Assembly: GCA_049515555.1 (NCBI GenBank)
Contig: JBEKTY010000123.1
Location: forward strand, 1-24,317
Direction: 5' to 3'
DNA length: 24,317 bases
DNA from: JBEKTY01 sp049515555
GTDB taxonomy: Bacteria > Planctomycetota > Planctomycetia > Pirellulales > Thermoguttaceae
How positions within the stretch are numbered: the stretch's first letter is position 1; every line of letters starts with the position of its first letter. This document shows positions 13,891-20,640 of this stretch, piece by piece. A model generated the notes under the pieces. The model did not search any database. It had not been told where the DNA came from and saw nothing but the letters and a program-made list of their open reading frames with translations. The translations under genes and the position numbers were made by a program.

Positions 13891-14056
13891 AGGCCCAGCG
13901 AAGCCCAAGCGAAACGGGAGACACGCCCCAACCGAAGCCCGACCGAAACCGCATCGAAGCCCCAGCGAAGCCCCTTTCCGCACAGGTGAAGGTCCAGCGA
14001 AGCCCGACCGAAGCCCAGCAAAGCCAGCCCCAACAAAGCCACAGCGAAGCCCCCTT
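13891..14056 (+). repeat. Imperfect 11-bp tandem repeats of the CGAAGCCC type
   Basis: Units such as CGAAGCCCGAC, CGAAACCGCAT, CGAAGCCCCAG and CGAAGCCCCTT follow one another with a period of mostly 11 bases over about 165 bases. They create long spurious open frames on both strands (Arg/Pro/Lys-rich one way, Gly/Phe/Leu-rich the other). The repeat runs directly into the hairpin at 14049. Confidence 0.8.
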
Positions 14057-14086
14057 CCGCACCCGCATGGCGGGGCGGAAGGGGGC
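14049..14086 (+). terminator. Hairpin before a junction motif
   Basis: GCCCCCTTCCGC (14049-14060) pairs with 14075-14086. Inside, CCCGC/GCGGG extends the stem around ATG, with one bulged A. It lies five bases before the motif at 14092 and almost 180 bases after the previous stop, with the CGAAGCCC repeats between. Confidence 0.65.
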
Positions 14087-14091
14087 GTAGA

Positions 14092-14103
14092 CCGACTGAT
14101 GTC
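14092..14103 (+). repeat. Junction motif 14
   Basis: Exact 12-mer. Its ATG opens a 14-codon frame that ends in an ATGA overlap with the start at 14140. Confidence 0.95.
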
Positions 14104-14139
14104 TTTGGGAACAACCCCGGCAGTTGAAAGGATCGGCGA

Positions 14140-14334
14140 ATGAGCTACGAGGTCCAGGTCATCGTCACGTTGCTGGCCGAGATGGCCGAGCCGCATGCCA
14201 AGTCCGAAATTGAGAAGGCCGCCGTCCAGGCAATTGAGAACGCTGTTCGGATGGGCGAAGACAATGGCTTTTCCCACGACCTTGCCGACGATGTTTCCTT
14301 CAGGGTGGTGGCGGTATCTGAGGTCGCCGACTGA
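14140..14334 (+). CDS. Small protein of unknown function (64 aa)
   Basis: MSYEVQVIVTLLAEMAEPHA followed by SEIEKAAVQAIENAVRM and a beta strand VSFRVVAVSEVAD. The alpha/beta pattern with an EKAAVQAIENA helix recalls the DpnD/PcfM-like small proteins in this array, but the match is weak. The stop TGA lies in the junction motif. GAAAGGA lies upstream of the ATG. Confidence 0.72.
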   Translation: MSYEVQVIVTLLAEMAEPHAKSEIEKAAVQAIENAVRMGEDNGFSHDLADDVSFRVVAVSEVAD

Positions 14335-14338
14335 TGTC
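14327..14338 (+). repeat. Junction motif 15
   Basis: Exact 12-mer. Contains the upstream stop and lies 23 nt before ATG 14362. Confidence 0.95.
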
Positions 14339-14361
14339 CTGACGTTGGGAGGAACGAGATC

Positions 14362-14688
14362 ATGGTGGCCTTTTGCCGCATCACGAAACGGATGGCGCTT
14401 GCCAGAAAATTGCATCCGTCACGCTTCACTGCCATGTCGGGAAAGATGGCAGCAATCGTGGCTCACATCATCGGCCAGCGATGGACAAGCCCCGCCATCG
14501 TGGAGCTCGTGGCGACTTCTGACGGCCACTTACTGGCCTGCCATGAGGGTGATTGCGGCTGCAATGACTACCTCGGCACGGTGGCCAACTTGAAATCGAA
14601 CTGGGCTCGACTGCTTGAAGTGGCAGAATTGACCCCCAAGGAGCGGCAAGAGGCCGACAGGCTTTTCCAGCGGGTGGTGGCCGACTGA
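14362..14688 (+). CDS. Protein of unknown function (108 aa)
   Basis: MVAFCRITKRMALARKLHPS, a basic first half, then VATSDGHLLACHEGDCGCND with three close Cys/His positions, and a C-terminal helical region (LTPKERQEADRLFQRVVAD). The CHEGDCGC cluster could bind a metal; this is inference. The start follows GGGAGG. The stop TGA is inside the next junction motif. Confidence 0.72.
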   Translation: MVAFCRITKRMALARKLHPSRFTAMSGKMAAIVAHIIGQRWTSPAIVELVATSDGHLLACHEGDCGCNDYLGTVANLKSNWARLLEVAELTPKERQEADRLFQRVVAD

Positions 14689-14692
14689 TGTC
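14681..14692 (+). repeat. Junction motif 16
   Basis: Exact 12-mer. Contains the upstream stop. Followed by only 61 bases before the next copy. Confidence 0.95.
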
Positions 14693-14753
14693 CTGAAGAT
14701 ATGGCGGCCAGCGGCTAGCCCCCCTTGCTGAAGCGGTGGCGAAGAGGTAGTAC

Positions 14754-14765
14754 ACGACTGATGTC
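14754..14765 (+). repeat. Junction motif 17
   Basis: ACGACTGATGTC, 46 nt before ATG 14812. The interval from motif 16 holds no gene beyond a five-codon ATG frame. The ATG in this motif is in frame with the 14812 gene. Confidence 0.95.
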
Positions 14766-14811
14766 TCTCTGGGAGCATCTTTCCGACTGTCGGAAGAAAG
14801 GATCAACAGCC

Positions 14812-15225
14812 ATGAAGGTCCACGGCCTTCCCGAAACCCTCTGGTTCGTCGTCAGTCCAACACCGAACAGCGACCTCGGCGACATCTGCTTCGAGTGCGA
14901 TTTTGAGCGGTTCGCTCTGCAAATCCGTGGTGGCCTGGACGAACGGAAGATCGTCGGCATCTTCGCCGACGAAACGGAGGCCAAGGAACTGGCCGACAAT
15001 CTGTTGCGTGCCATCCACCGGCCGACCGAAGAACCTGACATCCGAATCCACAAGTCGCCGTGGCCCGAGTGGTTCGCCACGCAGGAATCCCTAGCGGGCG
15101 TCGCCATCGTCAGCAAGGCCACCGGCGAGAAAGTCATTGTCGAGCCGCCGAAGGAATGGGGGCACGACTGGGGGTGGAATTTCACGGCGGACGGATCGGG
15201 CATCGTGATGCGCCACACGAAATGA
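14812..15225 (+). CDS. Protein of unknown function (137 aa)
   Basis: MKVHGLPETLWFVVSPTPNS at the start and an alpha/beta body with ERKIVGIFADETEAKELADN, a DETEA helix reminiscent of the small DpnD/PcfM-like proteins, then a Trp-rich C-terminal third (EWGHDWGWNFTADGSG). No family recognised. GAAAGGA precedes the ATG within a small hairpin (TTCCGA/TCGGAA at 14778-14792). The next gene follows after 21 bases without a junction motif, so both probably share a transcript. Confidence 0.72.
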   Translation: MKVHGLPETLWFVVSPTPNSDLGDICFECDFERFALQIRGGLDERKIVGIFADETEAKELADNLLRAIHRPTEEPDIRIHKSPWPEWFATQESLAGVAIVSKATGEKVIVEPPKEWGHDWGWNFTADGSGIVMRHTK

Positions 15226-15246
15226 TCTCGAAAAGGTGGCGTCTCG

Positions 15247-15600
15247 ATGCAGACCTTTCCCATCTATCTGTTGGAACTTGGCGATGGCCTTGTAGTCTGC
15301 TATCCCGAAGACCGGAGGGATATTGACCACAGCAAGTTCTGGGAAACAACCGCCTCTCGCCGTATTGCCAAGCACTACAAGATTCCGCAACGCCTGCTGG
15401 TCAACCTTCCTTATTGCCAGCGGAGAGCACGAGTCGTTGGGAACAGGGTGTTTTACGGAGAGAAGCTGGATGCAAAGTTGCTTCGCCTCATTCGGAAGAC
15501 ACTTGGGAATAGCAAGTTGGTGTTCCTCTACGACGAGCATGAAAAGCGATTGCGGTATGACGTGTCCGAGTTCAGAAAACTGATTGGCCGGGCGAGATGA
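15247..15600 (+). CDS. Protein of unknown function (117 aa)
   Basis: MQTFPIYLLELGDGLVVCYP at the start, then a basic middle (RIAKHYKIPQRLLVNLPYCQ) and a C-terminal LLRLIRKTLGNSKLVFLYDE. The alternation of strands and basic helices suggests a small soluble domain; I do not recognise it. AAAAGGTGG precedes the ATG. Second gene of the 14812-15600 pair. Confidence 0.72.
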   Translation: MQTFPIYLLELGDGLVVCYPEDRRDIDHSKFWETTASRRIAKHYKIPQRLLVNLPYCQRRARVVGNRVFYGEKLDAKLLRLIRKTLGNSKLVFLYDEHEKRLRYDVSEFRKLIGRAR

Positions 15601-15617
15601 TCGCACCTTGGGGGTGG

Positions 15618-15629
15618 CCGACTGATGTC
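15618..15629 (+). repeat. Junction motif 18
   Basis: Exact 12-mer, 17 bases after the stop at 15600 and 25 nt before ATG 15655. Confidence 0.95.
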
Positions 15630-15654
15630 AACATAACAGAAAGGACGTGGGCGC

Positions 15655-15867
15655 ATGGCAAAGTCCAAGAAGAAGAACGTCAAGTTCCTGGTGTCCGGTA
15701 TGGTCACCTGGCTTCACCGGAGCGGTAAGGAAACACGCCGCTATATCGAGCAGGGGAAAGTCCTGAAGCTCCGAGTTGACGAAGACCATCTCACCGGCGG
15801 GTACAGGCTATGGGACGGCAGTGCTTCGATCATCATGGACAAGGCCAAGGTCGAGATCTCCGACTGA
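15655..15867 (+). CDS. Small basic protein of unknown function (70 aa)
   Basis: MAKSKKKNVKFLVSGMVTWL, then HRSGKETRRYIEQGKVLKLR and a beta-rich tail ending VEISD. Strongly basic at the N terminus, so nucleic-acid binding is conceivable but unproven. GAAAGGA lies upstream of the start. The stop TGA (15865-15867) is the one in the junction motif. Confidence 0.72.
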   Translation: MAKSKKKNVKFLVSGMVTWLHRSGKETRRYIEQGKVLKLRVDEDHLTGGYRLWDGSASIIMDKAKVEISD

Positions 15868-15871
15868 TGTC
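15860..15871 (+). repeat. Junction motif 19
   Basis: Exact 12-mer. Contains the upstream stop. Its ATG is in frame with the gene at 15897, with no stop between. Confidence 0.95.
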
Positions 15872-15896
15872 CGAAGAAGAGAAAGGGGACCGGCAG

Positions 15897-16067
15897 ATGA
15901 AATTTCGGGTTCTGAGCGATGAACAATTCCTGGCGATGGTTGCGGACAAAGGCAATCCCGCCGAGTTGGACCAGGCGATGCTCGAAATGCGTCGGGAGGG
16001 TCGGATTCAGCTGTTCGATGATGGCAGCGGCGACCCGCTGATCGTGAAGGCCGAACGAACGAACTAA
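15897..16067 (+). CDS. Small protein of unknown function (56 aa)
   Basis: MKFRVLSDEQFLAMVADKGN, then a helix AELDQAMLEMRREGRIQLFD and a short C-terminal strand. No family recognised. ATG 15897 is preferred because GAAAGGGG lies upstream. The ATG in motif 19 would add MSEEEKGDRQ and lacks a Shine-Dalgarno. Confidence 0.7.
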   Translation: MKFRVLSDEQFLAMVADKGNPAELDQAMLEMRREGRIQLFDDGSGDPLIVKAERTN

Positions 16068-16081
16068 CCGCCCCCGGCATA

Positions 16082-16093
16082 CCGACTGATGTC
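16082..16093 (+). repeat. Junction motif 20
   Basis: Exact 12-mer, 59 nt before ATG 16153, one of the longest leaders. The leader carries AAGGAG right after the motif and a small AGCGCA/TGCGCT hairpin at 16110-16125. Confidence 0.95.
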
Positions 16094-16152
16094 TTGAAGG
16101 AGAAAACCCAGCGCAAAGCTGCGCTACCTCGTGACCTGTAACCAACGGAACC

Positions 16153-17094
16153 ATGAGCCATCCAGCCGACATTAGCGACTTCAAGCCCACCTCGCTGTCC
16201 CACCTCATCGGCCAGCGGAAGGTGATCGATCAGGTCGTGGTGGCCCTCGACGCCGCCCAGCAAGATAGCAAGCGGTTCGACCATGCGATGCTCACCGGGC
16301 CGCCGGGCTTAGGGAAAAGCGCACTGGCCTACGTGATCGCTCAAGAGATGGCAACCGGTTTCTGCGAAATCCTGGGCCAATCACTAAACTCGCTGGCTGA
16401 CCTCAACGCCGTACTGCTGTCTGCCAAGCACCGGGACGTGGTATTCATTGACGAGTGCCATGAAATACGGCGTGAATTCCAGACGACGCTCTACCGAGTC
16501 CTTGACACCCAATGCGTTTCCGTCAAGACGAACGGCCCGCCGCAGCCCATTCCGGTTGCCAACTTCACCTTGCTCCTGGCAACGACTGACGAGTTCTGTT
16601 TGCTACAGCCGTTGCGAGATCGCATGCGGCTGGTCTTGCGGCTAGACTTCCTCTCGACCCCCGAACTGATCGTCGTCGTCCAGCAGCGCTGTCGTGCCCT
16701 CGGATGGGATGTTGACGAGAGCGTGCTGCCGGAGATCGCCAGCCGGTCACGGGGGACACCCCGCCTGGCTCTACGGCTCCTGCAATCGTGCCACCGGGTC
16801 TGCCGGTCACTGGGTGAGTTGAAGATCACCGCCGACCACTTGCAGAAGGCGTGCGGGTTGGAGCAGATCGACGACCTGGGGCTTGGGCCGAACGAGCAGC
16901 AGTACCTCGGCATCCTGGCCGAAGGTCCGAGCCGGCTGAACGTAGTGGCGTCCCGGTTGGCGCTGCCCACCCGCACCGTGAGCGTGGTCATCGAGCAATT
17001 CTTGATCCGGGCGGGACTGGTTACGAAGGACCACCAAGGCATCCGCCAACTGACCGCCAAGGGGAGGGAGCATCTGTTGAAGTCCCGTCCATGA
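16153..17094 (+). CDS. RuvB-like AAA+ ATPase
   Basis: A 313-aa protein with the full RuvB domain order. Walker A is GPPGLGKS (49-56), Walker B VVFIDECH (96-103), sensor 1 ATTD (143-146), then LRDRM (154-158) with the likely arginine finger, sensor 2 RGTPRLALRLL (200-210), and a C-terminal winged helix ending in a GREHL segment. RuvB drives Holliday-junction branch migration with RuvA, and housekeeping copies are about 330-350 aa with DEIH/DEAH in Walker B. The DECH variant, the shorter N terminus and the accessory setting suggest an element-borne paralogue. No ruvA or ruvC is nearby. A diverged copy of its 3' end follows at 17159. Confidence 0.87.
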   Translation: MSHPADISDFKPTSLSHLIGQRKVIDQVVVALDAAQQDSKRFDHAMLTGPPGLGKSALAYVIAQEMATGFCEILGQSLNSLADLNAVLLSAKHRDVVFIDECHEIRREFQTTLYRVLDTQCVSVKTNGPPQPIPVANFTLLLATTDEFCLLQPLRDRMRLVLRLDFLSTPELIVVVQQRCRALGWDVDESVLPEIASRSRGTPRLALRLLQSCHRVCRSLGELKITADHLQKACGLEQIDDLGLGPNEQQYLGILAEGPSRLNVVASRLALPTRTVSVVIEQFLIRAGLVTKDHQGIRQLTAKGREHLLKSRP

Positions 17095-17121
17095 GTTGTC
17101 CTGTTCACGGCTTCGGGTTGT

Positions 17122-17133
17122 CCGACTGATGTC
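17122..17133 (+). repeat. Junction motif 21
   Basis: Exact 12-mer, 27 bases after the stop of the ruvB-like gene. Part of the segment duplicated at 17159-17266. Confidence 0.95.
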
Positions 17134-17158
17134 CTGCTTCCGACCGGTTAGTGTCCTG

Positions 17159-17266
17159 GAAGACCACCAGGGCATCCACCACGTCGCCGTCACAGGGAGG
17201 GAACACCTGCTGAAGTTCCGTCCGTAGATCGTCCTGTTTGCGCCGTCTGTTTGTCCGACTGATGTC
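17159..17266 (+). pseudogene. Duplicated 3' end of the ruvB-like gene with its junction motif
   Basis: This segment aligns with 17027-17133: the last 21 codons (DHQGI...GREHLLKFRP against DHQGI...GREHLLKSRP), a stop (TAG instead of TGA), a similar spacer (GTCCTGTT) and a junction motif (17255-17266). The upstream part of a second copy is absent. The frame from the ATG in motif 21 reads through it as a 32-codon ORF, probably by chance. Confidence 0.8.
17255..17266 (+). repeat. Junction motif 22 (left border of the motif-free segment)
   Basis: Exact 12-mer. The 14 bases TCCGACTGATGTCT recur at 20596-20609, on the other side of the recombinase segment. Confidence 0.95.
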
Positions 17267-17323
17267 TCACTTCCGCCCGACAACCGTGTTGAAAATGTTT
17301 CCTCCGTGCCTTGGAACCGTCCC

Positions 17324-17767
17324 ATGAATGTTGAGAAAGCGCCCACAAAGATGGCAGTGTCGGTCTCGGAGATGGCGGCCATGTGCAATCTCTCTCGGTC
17401 ACGGTTCTACGTCCTGCTTGTGTCCGGCACCTTTCCACGTCCTGTGCAGAATGCGTCCTGCAAGCGCCCCCACTACGCCCTGGAACTGCAAGCAAAGTGT
17501 CTTGAAATCCGTCGCACGGGCATTGGGTTCAATGGCCTGCCGGTGCTGTTCAACCGGAAGGCGGGCCCGCCGGCCAAGACGAGGGGACGGAAGCCGCCCA
17601 CCGGCCAACACGCCGAACTGGTCGAGGCCCTCAAGTCCCTGGGCTTGGCCGCCACCGCCGAGGAGATCGGCTTGGCGATCCGGGAAGTCTTCCCCGATGG
17701 CACGGAGGGGACCAGCCAGGGCGAGGTCATCAAAGCCGTGTTCCTCCACCTAAGACGACGGAAGTGA
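17324..17767 (+). CDS. Helix-turn-helix protein next to a tyrosine recombinase
   Basis: A 147-aa protein whose first 42 residues form a MerR/AlpA-type HTH (VSVSEMAAMCNLSRSRFYVL, then FPRPVQ). It is followed by a conserved CLEIRRTGIGFNGLPVLF segment that I recall from planctomycete HTH proteins, and a C-terminal helical domain starting at HAELVEALKSL. It probably regulates or directs the recombinase 75 bases downstream, as excisionases do. ATG 17324 is used. The Shine-Dalgarno is weak; the ATG overlaps the end of a frame that starts in motif 22. Confidence 0.75.
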   Translation: MNVEKAPTKMAVSVSEMAAMCNLSRSRFYVLLVSGTFPRPVQNASCKRPHYALELQAKCLEIRRTGIGFNGLPVLFNRKAGPPAKTRGRKPPTGQHAELVEALKSLGLAATAEEIGLAIREVFPDGTEGTSQGEVIKAVFLHLRRRK

Positions 17768-17842
17768 ATCCGAGAACCAATTTCGCATAAGGGTCAGTCC
17801 CCGAAATTCAACAGGCATCTTCGCCACCCGGAGCATACGAAC

Positions 17843-18568
17843 ATGGCCGAAAACCAGCCCGATTGCGGATCGCAAAACGGAAAAGCGAAATCGCAGATCG
17901 TCTCGGAGATCGCCCGGATCGTCCGCAAGCACGGGCTCGACTACCAAGGCTGGCGGTATATCGCCAAGAAAGTCCGGCAAAAATGCGAGCTTCGCCCGGC
18001 CAAGAAGGGCCGGAAGCTGCCCCGAATCCTGACCGCCGATGATTTTCGCCGATTCTACCGGATCGTGGATCAGGCCGACGACGTGCAGCACGCCCTCATG
18101 CTCCGACTGGTGTTCTACACGGCGGTTCGGGTGGGCGAATTGTGTAGGATCGAGGTGGCCGACATCGACTTGGAAAACTGCAAGATCAGGATCGAGCAGG
18201 GCAAGGGCGGCAAGGATCGGTTCGTGTTGTTCGGCAAGTCGTTTGCCACGGCCCTGCGAACCCACATTGCGGCTCACCCGGACAACCGTTGGCTCTTCCA
18301 GACCCGGCGGAACAGCAAGTTCACCACGAGGCGGGTCCAGCAAATCGTCAAGCGGTACGCCGAGCAAGCGGGGGTGAAGGCCACGCCCCACACCTTCCGG
18401 CATCAGGCAATTACGTGGCTCACCCGTCACTCCGGCTTGGCCGACGCCGAATTGCAGCTAATCACCGGCCACGCCCGGCGGGAAACGCTGGCGGTCTACC
18501 AACACGTTGCCTTGGATGGGGCGCTTGAGGAGAAGTATCAGGGGGCGATGAAAGAAGCGGGGTTGTAG
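17843..18568 (+). CDS. Tyrosine recombinase (phage integrase family)
   Basis: A 241-aa recombinase with all the expected catalytic residues: R96 (TAVRVGEL), K124 (GKGGKDR), H183-x-x-R186 (TPHTFRHQ), H210 (ITGHARRETL) and the nucleophile Y219 (VYQHV). The N-terminal SAM-like core-binding domain is short compared with XerC/XerD (about 300 aa), so this is a compact form. It would cut and rejoin DNA at paired core sites. It is the obvious candidate enzyme for any recombination at the junction motifs, but this link is inference. GGAG lies nine bases before the ATG. Confidence 0.88.
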   Translation: MAENQPDCGSQNGKAKSQIVSEIARIVRKHGLDYQGWRYIAKKVRQKCELRPAKKGRKLPRILTADDFRRFYRIVDQADDVQHALMLRLVFYTAVRVGELCRIEVADIDLENCKIRIEQGKGGKDRFVLFGKSFATALRTHIAAHPDNRWLFQTRRNSKFTTRRVQQIVKRYAEQAGVKATPHTFRHQAITWLTRHSGLADAELQLITGHARRETLAVYQHVALDGALEEKYQGAMKEAGL

Positions 18569-18583
18569 GGCCAGCATCAAGAC

Positions 18584-19249
18584 ATGAACGCACGAATCAT
18601 TGCAATCGGGGATATTCATGGGTATGCGGAGGCCCTGGCTGCCCTTGTTTGGCTCGTCGATCTTCGCCCTGAAGATACTCTGGTCACTTTGGGAGACTAC
18701 GTTGATCGTGGTCCAGACTCGAAAGGCGTGCTGGATCAGATTATCGGACTACAGGGCCGCTGCCACCTGGTTCCCCTGATGGGCAACCATGAAGAAATGA
18801 TGCTGGGGGCCAGGGAAGGCCGGTCAGACTTCAAGTTCTGGATGACCTTTGGCGGGGACTTCGCCCTTGAGTCCTATGGCCCAGACCAGTCCTTGCGGCT
18901 CGTTCCCCGGCAGCACTGGGCCTTCCTGGAACACTTGCCGCTGGTCTTTGAAACGGAGCGGCACTTTTTCGTCCACGCCAACTACCATCCCAACCGGCCC
19001 ATCAACGAGCAGGACTCGCAGACCGTGCTTTGGCGGACATTGGAGAACAACGATCTTCCCGCAAAACACTACTCGGGCAAGACCGCCATTGTGGGCCATA
19101 CTCCGCAGAAAGATGGCAAGATTCTCGACCTGGACCATTTGAAGTGCATCGACACGGGTTGTGGTCATGGCGGACTGCTCACGGCCTTGGAGGTGAACAG
19201 CGGGCGAATCTGGCAGGTCGATGAATCTGGAGCTGCCCGTAACGGTTGA
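18584..19249 (+). CDS. Calcineurin-like metallophosphatase
   Basis: A 221-aa phosphoprotein-phosphatase-type metallophosphoesterase with the complete motif series: GDIHG (9-13), GDYVDRGPDS (37-46), GNHE (67-70), H131 in FVHANYHP and GHT (171-173). This set binds two metal ions. The nearest characterised relatives are PrpA-type serine/threonine phosphatases and diadenosine tetraphosphatases, and the actual substrate is open. It starts 15 bases after the recombinase stop, so both are probably on one transcript. Such phosphatases are common passengers of phage and islands. Confidence 0.85.
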   Translation: MNARIIAIGDIHGYAEALAALVWLVDLRPEDTLVTLGDYVDRGPDSKGVLDQIIGLQGRCHLVPLMGNHEEMMLGAREGRSDFKFWMTFGGDFALESYGPDQSLRLVPRQHWAFLEHLPLVFETERHFFVHANYHPNRPINEQDSQTVLWRTLENNDLPAKHYSGKTAIVGHTPQKDGKILDLDHLKCIDTGCGHGGLLTALEVNSGRIWQVDESGAARNG

Positions 19250-19252
19250 ACC

Positions 19253-19417
19253 GTGAAAGGACACCTGCTACGGCACACGATGGCGCACCAGTACCCTTCC
19301 GACACCGGCAACGATCTTGTCGGTCTGGCCCAAATCCTCGGCCACGAGGACCTCAACACGACGGCCAGGTACACGAAGCGGACTCAGGGGCAGTTGGGGA
19401 AGCGGTGGAGAAGATGA
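19253..19417 (+). pseudogene. C-terminal remnant of a second tyrosine recombinase
   Basis: The frame from GTG 19253 to TGA 19415-19417 encodes HLLRHTMAHQYPSDTGNDLV, then LAQILGHEDLNTTARYTKRT. This carries the H-x-x-R, the LGH histidine and the tyrosine of the active site in the correct order. The catalytic arginine domain and everything upstream are missing, and the stretch begins four bases after the phosphatase stop. It differs clearly from the intact recombinase at 17843, so it comes from another integration event. Confidence 0.75.
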
Positions 19418-19457
19418 ACTATTGAACGTCCATCCACTCCTTGGCCGAATGACTTCT

Positions 19458-20429
19458 TCATTCCGTCGGTGGTGCTTCGATTTGTCTCCGAAACTCATCG
19501 AAGACTGGTTGTAGTTTGGATTTCCAACGTGGAACTGAATCATCTGACACGTCGAACGCAACCTCCAGCCTCCCTAAGTGGCCCAAGAAAGTGAAGCCAG
19601 AACTCTGAATCGGAAAAGTGGGCCGACGTGTCTGAACTACGAGCCTCACGCCCGACTGTCCCCGGACGAAGCCGAACCAAGGGCGTGCCCACTTTGTGGA
19701 CTCCTGCCCCTCAATCTCGAAGTAGAATCCGTACCACTCGTCGCTTGTGCCTTTTCCACCAGCACGGATTCGTCCAGCCTTGGCGAAGACTCCCCAAACC
19801 TTGTTCAAGAAGTCTTGTTGGAAGGAATTTCCCATCTTTACGTCGCCAAGCAACTTCGTCGGGTCTGCATTTATCTTCACGTTGGCGATTCGGCGTTCAA
19901 GATATTCGTGAAACACACTGGCCACGACCGCCACTTCGCCTGTTTCTTCCCCTGCAAGAGTTTTCAAATCCGTCATTACGGATTGCCAATCGACGATGCA
20001 CGTATCGCTTAAGATACCCTGCCGTTGAAGTTCGTTGACTATCTCCTCCCGCCTCTGCTTTGGCACAAGCATGAGAACCTTGCATGCTTGCTCAATCCCC
20101 CACCGTTCACGGGCAAGACGTTTCAGGGTCGGAAAATACTTCGACGGCTGATTACAGGTGAGTCCTGCCCATAACTTGTTCTCGATTCCCAGCACGGCAT
20201 TGTCCGCAATCACAACGAGGTCGATGAATCCCATACCACAGTCCGCTGGGTATTCGTCATCGCAAATCACGCCGTTCTTGAAAGAGGGGATTTCCGATGC
20301 AGCAAAGTCTTTCTCGATATGATTCAGGAACAGACGCCTAAATTCACCTGAGTTGATGAAAAGGTACTTCAGCACTGCTGATGCAAGCCGTTCTCCGTCG
20401 TTGCCTTCGATAGTCTCCAAAAAGTACAT
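19458..20429 (-). CDS. PD-(D/E)XK nuclease superfamily protein
   Basis: A 323-aa protein with the catalytic core at about residues 66-90: GFIDLVVIADNAVLGIENKL gives D70 and E83-x-K85, followed by the Gln/Tyr-containing helix CNQPSKY, as in the PDDEXK_4 family. The C-terminal half is a separate alpha/beta domain (YGFYFEIEGQES, WFGFVRGQSG). It is the only minus-strand gene in the array, and by eye its codon use is more AT-rich than that of its neighbours, which suggests separate acquisition. Such nucleases occur in phage defence and in mobile elements; no partner gene is evident. Confidence 0.75.
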   Translation of the reverse strand: MYFLETIEGNDGERLASAVLKYLFINSGEFRRLFLNHIEKDFAASEIPSFKNGVICDDEYPADCGMGFIDLVVIADNAVLGIENKLWAGLTCNQPSKYFPTLKRLARERWGIEQACKVLMLVPKQRREEIVNELQRQGILSDTCIVDWQSVMTDLKTLAGEETGEVAVVASVFHEYLERRIANVKINADPTKLLGDVKMGNSFQQDFLNKVWGVFAKAGRIRAGGKGTSDEWYGFYFEIEGQESTKWARPWFGFVRGQSGVRLVVQTRRPTFPIQSSGFTFLGHLGRLEVAFDVSDDSVPRWKSKLQPVFDEFRRQIEAPPTE

Positions 20430-20596
20430 CGCAGCACTCGCTCTGAGTGATTACCAAGTGTATCAGGCCATTGCCACCGCACAGGCTGGAGCAACCTTCG
20501 CTGATTCTACTTTGTCGGGAAGGAAAGTTCAACGCCTCGCTAAGCAGTCGATGTTCGTAACAACAGGGGCGAGCGATACCCTGTAATGACCGTCCT

Positions 20597-20608
20597 CCGA
20601 CTGATGTC
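20597..20608 (+). repeat. Junction motif 23 (right border of the motif-free segment)
   Basis: Exact 12-mer, 32 nt before ATG 20641. Its terminal GTC is part of the 15-bp stem at 20606-20638. Confidence 0.95.
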
Positions 20609-20638
20609 TTTCCTCCAACGAACCGTTGGAGGAAAGAC
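20606..20638 (+). promoter_or_regulatory. 15-bp hairpin hiding the Shine-Dalgarno
   Basis: GTCTTTCCTCCAACG (20606-20620) pairs perfectly with 20624-20638 around AAC. The right arm contains GGAGGAAAG, the ribosome-binding site for ATG 20641, so in the folded state translation of the ATPase gene should be blocked. The left arm starts in the last three bases of the junction motif. Confidence 0.7.
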
Positions 20639-20640
20639 CC

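Noticed and set aside
13480..14415. 311-codon minus-strand frame crossing the CGAAGCCC repeats
   Set aside because: It owes its length to the 11-bp repeat having no stop in this frame, and it overlaps three + strand genes.
20353..20586. 77-codon + strand frame before junction motif 23
   Set aside because: Its first third is antisense to the nuclease gene and it has no Shine-Dalgarno; only the tail looks faintly protein-like.
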